Source of the DNA: [Actinomadura] parvosata subsp. kistnae
GTDB taxonomy: Bacteria; Actinomycetota; Actinomycetes; Streptosporangiales; Streptosporangiaceae
DNA length: 64,000 bases
Direction: 5' to 3'
Assembly: GCF_900323885.1 (NCBI RefSeq)
Contig: NZ_OOHJ01000001.1
Coordinates: 52,498-116,497 of the forward strand
Both the position numbers and the translations under genes were made by a program. Shown piece after piece: positions 1 through 9,281 of the stretch. A model generated the notes under the pieces. The model did not search any database. It was given only the letters and a program-made list of their open reading frames with translations, and had not been told where the DNA came from. Every line of letters starts with the position of its first letter. The stretch's first letter is position 1.

Positions 1-682
1 CCAGGTCCCGCCCCAGCCGGCCGGCCTGGACGGGGGTGAGCCGGTGGTGGGCGTCGTGCAGCAGGCGCACCTCGTCGCCGTACTCCTGGCGCACCCGGGC
101 GAACAGCGACGGCACGGTGGCCAGGTACTTCTCGGTGCTCCAGACGTCCTCGGCGGGCAGCCCGGCCGCGGCGGGCTCGTAGAACAGCTCGCCGCGGCCC
201 ACGCCGTACGTGCCGGTGAGCCCGGGCACCCCGGCCTGCACGCGGACCGCCTTGTACCCCATGTCCAGGTAGCGGCCGACCGCGTCCACGGCCTCGCCGG
301 CGCTCTGGCCGCTGGCGTGCCCGTACACGAGGACGCCGGTCCTGCTGGCGCCGCCGAGCAGCTCGTAGACGGGCACGTTCAGGGCCTTGCCCTTGATGTC
401 CCACAGCGCCATGTCGACGGCGCCGATCGCGGTCATCGTGACGGGGCCGCGCCGCCAGTAGGCGCCGCGGTAGAGGAACTGCCAGATGTCCTCGATCTGG
501 AACGGGTTGCGCCCGATCAGGCAGGGCGCCACGTGGTCGCGCAGGTAGGAGGCGACGGCCAGCTCGCGGCCGTTGAGCGTGGCGTCGCCGAGCCCGTGCA
601 CGCCCTCGTCGGTGTGCACGCGCAGCGTCACGAAGTTGCGTCCCGGGCAGGTGACCAGCACCTCGACGTCGGTGATCCTCAT
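1..682 (-). CDS. D-mannonate dehydratase-like enolase superfamily protein (C-terminus off window)
   Basis: The visible 227 residues begin [20 protein letters not shown] and continue through a capping domain with the [31 protein letters not shown] and HASG segments of the RspA/ManD subgroup of the enolase superfamily. Family members dehydrate D-mannonate to 2-keto-3-deoxy-gluconate using Mg2+; the catalytic barrel ligands lie off the left edge, so the substrate is inferred. The start ATG overlaps the glycosidase stop by 4 bp (ATGA), making it the last visible gene of a ROK-glycosidase-dehydratase operon. This fits cytosolic breakdown of a hexuronate or mannose-derived sugar. Full proteins are about 400 residues, so a little over half is present. 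It could be another acid-sugar dehydratase of the same subgroup. Confidence 0.82.
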   Translation of the reverse strand, partial: MRITDVEVLVTCPGRNFVTLRVHTDEGVHGLGDATLNGRELAVASYLRDHVAPCLIGRNPFQIEDIWQFLYRGAYWRRGPVTMTAIGAVDMALWDIKGKALNVPVYELLGGASRTGVLVYGHASGQSAGEAVDAVGRYLDMGYKAVRVQAGVPGLTGTYGVGRGELFYEPAAAGLPAEDVWSTEKYLATVPSLFARVRQEYGDEVRLLHDAHHRLTPVQAGRLGRDL

Positions 683-2604
683 GCCAGCTCCAGCACCCGC
701 ACACCGTACGGCGGCAGCTCGACGACGCTGACGGGGGCGCCGTGCTCGTCGCGCAGCGTGCCGGAGCGCACGGCCGGCGCGGCCTTGACCTCGGTGCCGG
801 CCTGGCTGACGCACCACACGAACACGCGGCCGTCCTCGTGCCGCATGAGGGCGGCGCTGACCAGCGGCGTGTCGAACGAGACGGGCTCGTCCACGCCCGA
901 GGCGCGGGCCAGCGCCCGGTAGAGGCGCCAGGTGGGCTCGGGGTTGACGTTCGGGGTGATCGCCGCCATGTACTCGAAGGGGTAGGCGGCCAGCACCATC
1001 CAGCCGGCGCCGACGGCGTGCCGCAGCAGCGCGGGCCGGCCGGCGTCGTCGCGGGCCAGCACCTCCGCCCCGTCGGGTTCCACCGGCAGGTACGAGCGCG
1101 CGTTCGCGTTCCCCGCCACCGGGAAGACCAGCTCGTCCCCGGCCTTCAGGTCGCCCAGCGCGGCTGTCATGGTGAGCGTGACCCGGTCGCCGGTGATGGG
1201 CTCGACCAGGCCGTACCGTGACTGCTTGCGCACCCCGAACATCGCGTCCAGGCCGGGCCACCAGGAGCCGCGCTGGTAGGCGTGCTCGCCCGCGAACCAG
1301 GAGGCGTACACGGTGGCGCCGTCGCGGGCCCGCTCCAGCAGCGCCCGCCAGCCGGGCGCGGTGAGCTGCTTGGCCGACGGCAGCAGGTACAGCAGGCAGT
1401 CGTCCGGGATGCCGTCCTTCTCCCTGGCCACGCCGACGGCCAGGTCGGCCTCGCGGGCCGCCACGTACGCCTGCCGGCACACGTCGAAGACGACCGTGGC
1501 GTCCTGGGGGTGCGTGAACGGGTACCCGCTCTCCAGGTACGACGAGACGACCAGCGCCGCCCGCGCGTCGGGCCGGGAGCAGCGCGCCAGGTCCACCCGC
1601 TCGATCAGGGCGGCGAAGTCGCGCACCTCCAGGGCCTGCGCCTTGGGCCGCCCGGCCGCGTCCACCAGCCCGAAGTGCATCTCGAACGGGTGGTGGCTGT
1701 AGGGCTCGTCCTGCCACAGGTCGTCGTAGTCGGTGTTGTTCCAGGTCAGCCAGCCGCTCGCGCCGGCGAGCAGGGTGTTGTGCAGGACCTGACGGTAGTA
1801 GTGGGCGGCGTCGGCCTCGCTGGTGTAGTCGCTGGTGAGGCCGAACTCCTCCATGATCACCGGCTTGCCGCCGAGGTCGAGCAGCTCGCACACGAACGCC
1901 GCGCCGAGATGCCGGCGTACGGGGTCGGTCTCCATGCGGTAGACGTGCGGGCCGAGGAAGTCGACCAGCCCGGCCAGCTCGCGCACGCGGAAGCCGTTGT
2001 CGTTGCCGGTGACCTCCACGCCCCAGGCGCCGTCGCCGATCGAGACGGGCTGGGTGCCGCCGCCGGCCCGGACGGCGTCGATGAGGATCTGGGCCCAGCT
2101 CGCCACCTGCTCGTGGTCGAGCGTGCCGACGCCGCGCGAGCGCTGGTCGGCGTAGATGGGCACCTCGTTGGTCAGCAGCCAGGCGGCCACGGCCGGGTGG
2201 TCCTTGAAGCGGGCGGTCAGCTCGCGCACGTACCAGGCCTGGCGGGCCACGAACCACACGTCGCCGAACAGGTCGCGGCCCTGCCGCCAGGCGGGGTCCC
2301 AGTTCTGGCCGGACATGTGGCCGACGATGAACGTCGGGATCGTGCGCATGCCGAGCGCCTGGTGCCGGTCGAGGAAGTCGGCGTAGCGGGCGACGAGCTC
2401 CTCGTCGAGGGTGTCGGGGGTGGGCATGAAGTCGGGCCAGTAGAAGAAGCTCCTGGTGACGGTCATGCCGTGCGCGCGCATGACCGCCAGCTCCTCGGAG
2501 ACGACCTCCGGGTCGTACGAGCGCCACATGCGCGGCCCGCCCGCCCTGGACCAGAAGTTGACGCCGACCCAGATGTCGCCGAGCCTGGCCGATTGCCGCT
2601 TCAC
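679..2604 (-). CDS. Clan GH-A glycoside hydrolase (GH5/mannosidase-like)
   Basis: A 641-residue cytoplasmic protein without a signal peptide. The first about 330 residues form a GH-A TIM barrel: [16 protein letters not shown] near the N-terminus, a TNEVP acid/base motif (Glu about 147) and a VIMEEFG nucleophile motif (Glu about 252-253). The C-terminal half resembles the amidotransferase-like and beta-sandwich domains that follow the barrel in beta-galactosidase/mannanase-type enzymes. The GTG start is chosen because AGGAGG lies 9 bp upstream and the typical VGVNFW barrel start follows at once. It lies 14 bp after the ROK gene and overlaps the dehydratase by 4 bp, so it probably hydrolyses oligosaccharides brought in by the adjacent ABC importer. 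The exact glycosidic linkage cannot be read from sequence. Confidence 0.78.
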   Translation of the reverse strand: MKRQSARLGDIWVGVNFWSRAGGPRMWRSYDPEVVSEELAVMRAHGMTVTRSFFYWPDFMPTPDTLDEELVARYADFLDRHQALGMRTIPTFIVGHMSGQNWDPAWRQGRDLFGDVWFVARQAWYVRELTARFKDHPAVAAWLLTNEVPIYADQRSRGVGTLDHEQVASWAQILIDAVRAGGGTQPVSIGDGAWGVEVTGNDNGFRVRELAGLVDFLGPHVYRMETDPVRRHLGAAFVCELLDLGGKPVIMEEFGLTSDYTSEADAAHYYRQVLHNTLLAGASGWLTWNNTDYDDLWQDEPYSHHPFEMHFGLVDAAGRPKAQALEVRDFAALIERVDLARCSRPDARAALVVSSYLESGYPFTHPQDATVVFDVCRQAYVAAREADLAVGVAREKDGIPDDCLLYLLPSAKQLTAPGWRALLERARDGATVYASWFAGEHAYQRGSWWPGLDAMFGVRKQSRYGLVEPITGDRVTLTMTAALGDLKAGDELVFPVAGNANARSYLPVEPDGAEVLARDDAGRPALLRHAVGAGWMVLAAYPFEYMAAITPNVNPEPTWRLYRALARASGVDEPVSFDTPLVSAALMRHEDGRVFVWCVSQAGTEVKAAPAVRSGTLRDEHGAPVSVVELPPYGVRVLELA

Positions 2605-2618
2605 CTGTGCTGTCCTCC

Positions 2619-3803
2619 TCAGTCGCTGCCGGTGACGAAGCTCTGGATGGCGACGACGGCGCCGCCGCGGGCCCACTCGCGGAAGTCGTCGGCCTCGACG
2701 ACCACGTTCACCGAGCCCGGCACGTCGCGCCGGTTGGCCGTCACGGCCCGGCTCAGCTCGTCCTTGGCCAGGCGGGCCAGCTCCACGCCCTCGCCCGCCA
2801 GCACCACGGTCTTGACCATGGAGATCGTGGCGATCATCGCGATGAGCCTGCCCAGGGCGTGCGCGGCCTCGCGGACCAGGGCCAGGCACACCCGGTCGCC
2901 GGCCGCGGCCAGCCGCATCACCTCGTCGTAGCCGACCTCCCGCCGCAGCGCCAGCCCCGCGGCGCGCTCGATCGACCAGCTCGACAGGTACGCCGCCGCG
3001 CACCCGCGGTGCCCCTCCGGACACAGCGGCCCGCCGGGATGCAGCACCATGTGGCCGAACATGCCCAGGTCCGCCTCGGCCGCGGTCACCAGGTGGTCGT
3101 GCACGATGAGCGCGTAGCCGATGCCCGCGCCGATGGTGACCAGCGCGAAGTCGCGCAGCCCGCGCCCGGGGCCGAACCAGTGGTGCTGGTGCGCCAGCGC
3201 CGCCACGTCGTTCTTGACCACGCACGGCACACCCAGGGCGCGCTCCATGAGCGGCCGCAGCTCCACCTGCTCCCAGCCCAGGTACGGCGCGTCCACCAGC
3301 TGCTCGCCGCCGATCTGCGTCGAGGCGCGGGCGTTGCCGCCGATGGTGACACCGGCGCCGACGGGCGTGCCGGCGCCGCGCGGCAGCCCGTCCGACAGCT
3401 CGTCGAGCAGCCGCCTGGCCTGGCGGCAGACGGCCTCGGGGTCGTGGTCGGCGATCGCCTCGTCGCGGCCGGCGATCACCTCGGCCCGCAGGTCGGTGAC
3501 CACCGCGTGCACGCGGTCGGCGGTCAGCTTCAGCCCCAGGAACCGGTGCTCGGCCGCGGCCACGTCGAGGGGGCGGGTCGGCCGGCCGTTGACCGGGTCG
3601 TGCACCACCTCGCCCTCCACCAGGAGGCCCGCGTCGATCAGCGGCTTGGTCAGCCGGGTCAGGCTGCCGGTGGACAGGTGCAGCGTCCTGGCCAGCGCGG
3701 TCCTGGACTGCGGGCCGTGGATGATCAGCTCCTTGACGATGGAGCGAGCGGCGTCGGGCAAGGCGTCCCACATGCCGCCCCATCTTCGGCCCCCGGCCTC
3801 CAT
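2619..3803 (-). CDS. ROK family transcriptional repressor
   Basis: A 394-residue protein with an N-terminal winged helix-turn-helix (about residues 20-65: [20 protein letters not shown], then [17 protein letters not shown]) and a C-terminal ROK sugar-kinase-like domain. The zinc motif is visible as CPEGHRGC, and GVTIGGNA and [10 protein letters not shown] are phosphate-loop remnants. ROK repressors bind DNA until a sugar ligand is sensed. The gene is divergent from the ABC importer and leads the glycosidase/dehydratase operon, so it probably controls both directions. I chose ATG at 3803, with GGAGG nine bases upstream; a GTG at 3812 is in frame but sits against the ribosome site. Confidence 0.88.
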   Translation of the reverse strand: MEAGGRRWGGMWDALPDAARSIVKELIIHGPQSRTALARTLHLSTGSLTRLTKPLIDAGLLVEGEVVHDPVNGRPTRPLDVAAAEHRFLGLKLTADRVHAVVTDLRAEVIAGRDEAIADHDPEAVCRQARRLLDELSDGLPRGAGTPVGAGVTIGGNARASTQIGGEQLVDAPYLGWEQVELRPLMERALGVPCVVKNDVAALAHQHHWFGPGRGLRDFALVTIGAGIGYALIVHDHLVTAAEADLGMFGHMVLHPGGPLCPEGHRGCAAAYLSSWSIERAAGLALRREVGYDEVMRLAAAGDRVCLALVREAAHALGRLIAMIATISMVKTVVLAGEGVELARLAKDELSRAVTANRRDVPGSVNVVVEADDFREWARGGAVVAIQSFVTGSD

Positions 3804-3968
3804 CAGCGCCACCCTCCCGCTCTTGGTTTCGCCGCAAAGCTAACACGCCTCCCGGCGCACATAACACTCAGGAAATGTGTGCACAAGTAGTGACATGCGC
3901 CTCACTCTTTCTCTAGGTTGGCTTCCCTGCAAAGCCGACTCCGGGACTTTGTGCGGAAGGAGACGTGG
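3804..3968. promoter_or_regulatory. Divergent control region between ROK regulator and ABC importer
   Basis: About 165 bp separate the two divergent operons. The central part is AT-richer than its surroundings and holds a perfect 8-bp palindrome TGTGCACA at 3878-3885, a possible core operator. AAGGAG at 3957-3962 is the ribosome site of the lipoprotein gene. Operator identity is inferred only from position. Confidence 0.4.
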
Positions 3969-5296
3969 ATGCGTATCAGAGGGGTCCCCGGCTCGCTCGC
4001 GGCGCTCGGCCTGGCCGTCGCCCTGGCGGCCTGCTCGTCCGGCACGAACGGCGGCGGGACGGCCGCCACCCAGGCCGCCACGCAGGCCGCCGAGACCGGG
4101 CCGGTCACGCTGAACTTCTGGTGCTGGAGCGCCGGCCAGAAGGAGAAGGTCGCCGCCTTCAACAAGGCCCACCCCGACATCCAGGTCAAGCACACCGACG
4201 CGGGCGGCGGCACCGACACCGCCACCAAGCTGCTCACGGCCAGCCGCGCCGGCAACGCCCCCGACGCCACCTGCCTGGAGTACCAGACGATCCCCGCCAT
4301 GATCGTCGCCGGCGCGCTGGCCGACATCTCCGCCTACACCGCCGACATCAAGGACGCCTTCACGCCCGAGGTGTGGTCGCTGACCAGCTTCGACGGCGCC
4401 GTCTACGGCGTGCCGCAGGACGTCGGGCCCATGGTCATGGTCTACAACAGGAAACGCTTCGACGAGCTGAAGATCGCCGTGCCGAAGACGTGGCAGGAGT
4501 TCGCCACCGTGGCCGCCGACGTCCGCAAGAAGGACCCCGACGCCTACCTCGCCACCTTCGCCCCCGCCGAGTTCGGCAACTTCGCCGGGCTCGCCCAGCA
4601 GGCCGGCGCCACCTGGTGGAAGGTGCAGGACCAGACCTGGACGGTCGGCATCGCCGACACCGCCTCCACCGAGGTGGCCGCCTACTGGCAGGGCCTCATC
4701 GACAAGGACCTCGTCAAGGCCGAGCCGCTGCTCACCCCCGAATGGAACAACCAGCTCAACCAGGGCAAGATCCTGAGCTGGCCGAGCGCCCTGTGGGCCC
4801 CGGCGTCCTGTACGGCATCGCCGAGAAGCAGGCCGGCGACTGGGCCATCGCGCCGCTGCCCCAGTGGACCCCGGGCGACGACCGGGTCGCCTTCCAGGGC
4901 GGCAGCGCCATCGCCGTCACCAAGAACAGCAAGCACGCCCAGGCCGCCGCCACGTTCGCCAAATGGATGAACACCGACAAGACCGCCTACGACATCCAGA
5001 TCGCCGCCGGCGAGTACCCCGCGTCCCTGGCCGGCCAGCAGGCCACCACCACCAGCGAGCCGCCCAAGCTGGTGTCGGAGCAGAAGGACTACTGGCAGGT
5101 CGCCGCCAAGGCCGCCCAGCGCACCATCCCGCACATCAGCTGGGGCCCGAACGTCGGCACCGCCCAGAGCGCCTTCCAGGACGCCATGGCCGCCGCCATC
5201 CGCGACAGGACACCCCTCGTCCAGGCCCTGCAGAAGACGCAGCAGGTCGTCGTGGACGACATGAAGGCCACCGGCTTCAAGGTCGCCGGCCCGTGA
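3969..5296 (+). CDS. Sugar ABC transporter substrate-binding lipoprotein (one apparent frameshift)
   Basis: Extracytoplasmic solute-binding protein, family 1. The start ATG follows AAGGAG by 6 bp and opens MRIRGVPGSLAALGLAVALA followed by AC, a lipoprotein signal peptide with Cys near residue 21. It continues with PVTLNFWCWSAGQKEKVAAF, a SASRAG-like loop and VPQDVGPMVMVYN, all typical of maltose/oligosaccharide binding proteins. The frame breaks at about 4797-4801 (WPSALWAP then GVLYGIAEKQ). One extra C in the run GCCCC restores a single product of about 442 residues. The C-terminal part (GGSAIAVTKNSKHAQAAATF, ATFAKWMN) is intact. It forms an operon with the two permeases; no ATPase is present, so a shared MsiK-like ATPase encoded elsewhere is likely. 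Confidence 0.85.
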
Positions 5297-6216
5297 CGAG
5301 CCTCCAGGGTCCCCAGAGCGCCCGCCGCAGGACGCGGGCGCCGTACCTCCTCGTCGCCCCCGCGGTCCTGCTGTTCCTGGCCTTCCTCGCCGTCCCCATC
5401 GGGTACGCCGTCTACCTCAGCGCCCGCGGCCTGCGCCTGACCGGCCCCGGCATCTTCGGCACCCGCCAGGAGATCTTCGTCGGCCTCGACAACTACGCCA
5501 GGGTGCTCACTGACGCCGAGTTCTGGGCCGGGTTCGGCCGGCTCGCCCTCTACGGGCTGATCAGCGTGCCGCTCACGCTCGGGCTGGCGCTGCTGTTCGC
5601 GCTCCTGCTCGACTACGCGGGCGCCCGCGGCCGCCGCTTCGCCCGCACCGCCATCTTCCTGCCGTACGCGATCCCCGGCGTGACCGCCTCACTCCTGTGG
5701 GGCTTCATGTACCTGCCCTCCACCAGCCCCTTCAGCTACTTCACCAAGGAGCTCGGGCTGGGCGGCATCCCGTTCCTCGCCGGCGACGGCATCTACCCCT
5801 CGCTCGCCAACATCGCGATCTGGGGCGGCGTCGGCTTCAACATGATCATCATCTTCACGTCGCTGCGCGGCATCCCCGCCGAGCTGTCCGACGCCGCCCG
5901 CATCGACGGCGCCTCCGAATGGCGCATCGCCTGGCACGTCAAGATCCCGCTCGTCGCGCCCGCGCTCGTGCTCACCGGCCTGTTCGCGCTCATCGGCACC
6001 CTCCAGGTGTACGGCGAGCCGACCACGCTCGCCCCCATGACCACCGAGATCTCCCAGACCTGGGTGCCGCTCATGCACATCTACCGCGACGCGTTCATCC
6101 GCGACGACCTGCCCCTGGCCTCGGCCGCCTCCGTCATCCTCGCCGCCGGCACCCTCGTCGTGTCCGTCGTGCTGCTGAAACTCACCCAGAAGCGCGCCTC
6201 CGGAGGTCTCTCATGA
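5293..6216 (+). CDS. Sugar ABC transporter permease (MalF/UgpA type)
   Basis: 307 residues, with a GTG start overlapping the stop of the binding-protein gene (GTGA). Six hydrophobic segments are apparent, beginning with APYLLVAPAVLLFLAFLAVP. The cytoplasmic EAA loop reads ELSDAARIDGASEWRIAWHV, followed by KIPLVAPAL, and contacts the ATPase. It partners the next gene to form the membrane channel of a carbohydrate importer. Substrate is not evident from the permease, but the neighbouring glycosidase and mannonate dehydratase suggest an oligosaccharide or sugar-acid conjugate. Confidence 0.92.
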   Translation: MTSLQGPQSARRRTRAPYLLVAPAVLLFLAFLAVPIGYAVYLSARGLRLTGPGIFGTRQEIFVGLDNYARVLTDAEFWAGFGRLALYGLISVPLTLGLALLFALLLDYAGARGRRFARTAIFLPYAIPGVTASLLWGFMYLPSTSPFSYFTKELGLGGIPFLAGDGIYPSLANIAIWGGVGFNMIIIFTSLRGIPAELSDAARIDGASEWRIAWHVKIPLVAPALVLTGLFALIGTLQVYGEPTTLAPMTTEISQTWVPLMHIYRDAFIRDDLPLASAASVILAAGTLVVSVVLLKLTQKRASGGLS

Positions 6217-7142
6217 CCGCCGCCACCCAGACGGGCGGCCTTCGCGGGGCCGGGGCCGGGGGCGGGGCCGCCACCCGCACCGGCGGGGCCGCCCGCGGCC
6301 ACCTCCTCCCGCACCAGCGCGCCAAGATCCTGCCCACCCTCGTCCTGCTCGCCGGCGCCCTCTACTGCCTGGTGCCGGTCGCCTGGGTCGTCGTCGCCGC
6401 CACCAAGTCCAGCGGCGAGCTCTTCTCCACCTTCACCTTCGCCCCCGGCACCGGCCTCCTGGACAACCTGCGCGACCTGTTCGCCTACGGCGACGGCCGC
6501 TTCCTGCTGTGGGCCGCCAACAGCACGCTGTACGCCGTCGCCGGCTCCGCCGCCTCCACCCTCATCTCGACCCTCGCCGGCTACGCCATGGCCAAGTACG
6601 ACTTCCGCGGCCGTACCGTGCTCTTCTACGCCATCCTGGCCGGCGTGCTCGTGCCCGGCATGACCCTGGCCATCCCGCAGTACCTCATCATGTCCGAGAC
6701 GAACCTGGTCGGCAGCTACTGGTCCGTCCTGCTGCCCAGCCTCATCTCGCCGTTCGGCATCTACCTGGCGCGCGTGTACGCGCTGTCGTCCGTCCCCGAC
6801 GCCACCCTGGAGGCCGCCAGGATCGACGGGGCCAGTGAGTACCGCATCCTCGGCTCCATCGGGCTGCCCATGATGGTGCCCGGCATGGTGACGATCTTCA
6901 TGCTCCAGTTCGTCGGGACGTGGAACAACTTCCTGCTGCCGTACATCATGCTGTCGGACGAATCCCGCTTCCCCATCACCGTCGGCCTCTACACCCTGCT
7001 CGCCAAAGGCTCCTCTGAGCCCGCCCTGTACGGCATCGCCATCGTCGGCGCCGCCGTGTCGGTCATCCCGCTCATCGCGCTGCTGCTCTTCCTGCAGCGC
7101 TTCTGGCGCCTCGACCTGCTCAGCGGCGGCCTCAAAGGCTGA
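6213..7142 (+). CDS. Sugar ABC transporter permease (MalG/UgpE type)
   Basis: 309 residues, starting at ATG 6213 four bases inside the preceding gene (ATGA). A Gly/Ala-rich cytoplasmic N-terminus of about 35 residues is followed by about six membrane segments and the EAA loop TLEAARIDGASEYRILGSIG. The LQFVGTWNNFLLPYIMLSD segment is characteristic of the MalG-type subunit. It is the last gene of the importer operon and is followed by a weak hairpin. The next gene is separated by 260 bp and belongs to a different functional group. Confidence 0.92.
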   Translation: MTAATQTGGLRGAGAGGGAATRTGGAARGHLLPHQRAKILPTLVLLAGALYCLVPVAWVVVAATKSSGELFSTFTFAPGTGLLDNLRDLFAYGDGRFLLWAANSTLYAVAGSAASTLISTLAGYAMAKYDFRGRTVLFYAILAGVLVPGMTLAIPQYLIMSETNLVGSYWSVLLPSLISPFGIYLARVYALSSVPDATLEAARIDGASEYRILGSIGLPMMVPGMVTIFMLQFVGTWNNFLLPYIMLSDESRFPITVGLYTLLAKGSSEPALYGIAIVGAAVSVIPLIALLLFLQRFWRLDLLSGGLKG

Positions 7143-7179
7143 CCCGGCACGCACATCCGACCTTTAGCGCCAGAACACC

Positions 7180-7208
7180 CCCCGTTGCCGCTTGAATGGC
7201 GGGGCTTT
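7180..7208 (+). terminator. Possible terminator after ABC importer operon
   Basis: CCCC (7180-7183) and GCC (7187-7189) can pair with GGC and GGGG at 7198-7204, leaving a three-base bulge and an eight-base loop; CTTTC follows. The stem is short and bulged, so this is only a candidate. Confidence 0.3.
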
Positions 7209-7290
7209 CGAGCGGATCCTGGTCACAAAGTCCGATCATGACGTGTGCGGTTCCCGAACGGGGAGCCGCCCCGACCACTGTGGAGGACGC

Positions 7291-7359
7291 GTGACAGAGG
7301 CCGATCACGCGGTACACCGGCCGGCGGGCCATCCCGCCCTCCTCGGCCTTCGACGCTGA
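7291..7359 (+). CDS. Possible 22-codon leader ORF ahead of the ebo-type operon
   Basis: A GTG at 7291 preceded by GGAGGACGC, a good ribosome site, opens a 22-residue frame VTEADHAVHRPAGHPALLGL ending in RR and TGA. It is followed by a short hairpin GGGACG-GCGAT-CGTCCC at about 7370-7386 and then AAGGAGACCTC before the inositol-phosphate synthase start. It could be a translated leader controlling the operon, but the peptide shows no recognisable codon bias for attenuation and may be chance. Confidence 0.25.
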   Translation: MTEADHAVHRPAGHPALLGLRR

Positions 7360-7402
7360 ACCACCCCCGGGACGGCGATCGTCCCGCCGCGAAGGAGACC
7401 TC

Positions 7403-8563
7403 ATGAGAACGGGAACCTGGCTGATCGGCGCACGCGGATCCGTCGCCGTCACGAGCATGATCGGCGCCCTCGCCGTCAGGGCGGGCCTGATCGCACCCAC
7501 CGGATGCGTCCTGGAGTCGCCCGCCCTGCGCGAGCGCATCCGCCCCGGCATCGCCGACCTCGTCTTCGGCGGCCACGACGTCACCTCCGTCCCCCTGGAG
7601 AAGAAGGCCGCCGAACTGGCCGGCTCCGGCGTGGTGCCCGCCGCGCTCGCCCAGGCCGTAAAGGACGACCTGGCCGCCGTCGAGCAGCGCGTACGCCCCC
7701 TGCCCGCCGCCCCCACCCAGGCCGGCACCGCCCATGCCATCGCCGACGACCTCGACCGCTTCCGCCGACAGAACGACCTCGACCGCGTCGTCGTCATCAA
7801 CGTCTCGACCACCGAACCCGCCCCCGCCCCGCACCCCGCCCACGCCTCCCTCGACGACCTGCGCGCCGCCCTCGCCGACCCCCTCTCCGCCACCGACCCT
7901 GTGCTGCCGCCCAGCTCGCTCGCCGCCTACGCCGCCCTGACCGCCGGCTGCCCGTACGTCGACTTCACCCCCTCCACCGGCGCCCGCCTGCCCGCCCTCG
8001 ACGCCCTCGCCCGCGAACGCGGCCTCCCGTACGCCGGGCACGACGGCAAGACGGGCGAGACCCTGGTCAAGTCCGTGCTCGCGCCCATGTTCGCCCAGCG
8101 CAACCTCAAGGTCCGCACCTGGTCCGGCATCAACCTCCTCGGCGGCGGCGACGGCGCCAACCTCGCCCGGCCCGGCGCCAACGCCGCCAAATCCGCCAGC
8201 AAACAACGCGTCCTCCCCGAAACCCTCGGCTACCTCCCCCAGGGGGAGACCCGCATCGACTACCTCGAAGACCTGGGCGACTTCAAAACCGCCTGGGACC
8301 TGGTCACCTTCGAAGGCTTCCTCGGGACCGGCATGCGGATGGAGTTCACCTGGCACGGCTGCGACTCCGCCCTTGCCGCCCCCCTCGTCCTCGACCTCGC
8401 CCGCCTCACCGCCGCCGCCCACCACGCCGGCCGCGCGGGCCCCCTGCCCGGCCTGGCCTTCTTCTTCAAGGACCCGCTGGGGGAGGTACCGCACGGCCTC
8501 GCCGACCAGTGGCGCACCCTCTGCGACCTCGTCACCTCCCTCACCCCGGAGCCCACCCCGTGA
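7403..8563 (+). CDS. Inositol-3-phosphate synthase family protein (sugar-phosphate cyclase of ebo-type cluster)
   Basis: 386 residues. The NAD-binding start TWLIGARGSVAVTSMIGALA, the GCPYVDFTPS segment, the catalytic-region GHDGKTGETLVKSVLAP and the WSGINLLGGGDGANL block place it in the myo-inositol-1-phosphate synthase family, which cyclises glucose-6-phosphate to inositol-3-phosphate with NAD. The start has AAGGAG eight bases upstream. The downstream genes are UbiA, an isomerase, EboA, EboB, EboE and EboF. In characterised ebo clusters a 3-dehydroquinate-synthase-like sugar-phosphate cyclase (EboD) is present; here an inositol-phosphate-type cyclase seems to fill that slot. The family is certain, the exact product is not. 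Confidence 0.82.
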   Translation: MRTGTWLIGARGSVAVTSMIGALAVRAGLIAPTGCVLESPALRERIRPGIADLVFGGHDVTSVPLEKKAAELAGSGVVPAALAQAVKDDLAAVEQRVRPLPAAPTQAGTAHAIADDLDRFRRQNDLDRVVVINVSTTEPAPAPHPAHASLDDLRAALADPLSATDPVLPPSSLAAYAALTAGCPYVDFTPSTGARLPALDALARERGLPYAGHDGKTGETLVKSVLAPMFAQRNLKVRTWSGINLLGGGDGANLARPGANAAKSASKQRVLPETLGYLPQGETRIDYLEDLGDFKTAWDLVTFEGFLGTGMRMEFTWHGCDSALAAPLVLDLARLTAAAHHAGRAGPLPGLAFFFKDPLGEVPHGLADQWRTLCDLVTSLTPEPTP

Positions 8564-8624
8564 CCCCACCCTTCGGGCCCCACCCCTTACACCCCCCAAC
8601 CCGACCCACGCCCGCCAGCCCCAC

Positions 8625-9200
8625 TGGGGGCGCGGCGCGGCTGCGCGCCGGGGCCGCCCAGGACGCGACCCGGCCGCGCCCCGGCACCGCTGGAGGCACA
8701 GGACGGCAGCGCACCGGGGCCGCTGAGGGCGCGGGACGGCGGCGCGCCGGGCCCGCTCCGGACGCGCCCCGACTGCGCGCCTGGAGCCCCTCGGACGTGA
8801 CCTGGCCCCGCGCCTGGGGCGTCTCAGGCGCGGCGTGGCTGGCCGCCCGGAGCGCGAGGCGGCTTCGCGGCGAGGACGCTTGGGACGCGGAGCGGCGGCG
8901 TGCCAGAGCCGTTGGGGACGTGGCGTGGCTGCGCGCCGGGGCCGCCTCGGACGCGACCCGGATGCCCGCCCGGGGCACCTCGGGCGCGGCGTGGCTGGCC
9001 GCCCGGAGCGCGAGGCGGCTGCGCGGCGGGGCCACTCGGTGGGCAGGGCGGCGGCGTGCCAGAGCCGCTTGGGACGTGGCGTTGCTGCGCGCCAGAACCG
9101 CTGGGTGCGTGACGCGGCTTCGCGCGTGGGCCGCCTCAGGCCCGGCCCGGCTGCCCGCCTGGGGTGCCTCGGGCCTGGCTCGGCCCCGCACCTGGGGCGT
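8625..9200. repeat. 33-bp degenerate tandem repeat tract inside the ebo-type operon
   Basis: About 580 bp of the 718-bp gap between the cyclase and UbiA consists of GC-rich units about 33 bp long (for example the blocks at 8746-8778, 8779-8811 and 8812-8844). Both strands therefore show open frames with an 11-residue period. A higher-order duplication is visible: the block from 8827 (GGCGCGGCGTGGCTGGCCGC) recurs at 8983, and GGCGTGCCAGAGCCG recurs likewise, an offset of about 156 bp. No ribosome site or family similarity supports translation, so I treat it as a minisatellite-like spacer. Confidence 0.7.
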
Positions 9201-9281
9201 GATGTGGGGGCGGGGTGGGGACGTCTCGGTCGGCGGGTGTGCTCATGCCGCCGGTCGGTCCCGGGCGAGGGAGGCACGTCG

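Noticed and set aside
8541..9191. Open frames on both strands across the 33-bp repeat tract
   Set aside because: The frames are a consequence of the 33-bp period in GC-rich DNA; no start with a ribosome site and no similarity to a known protein.
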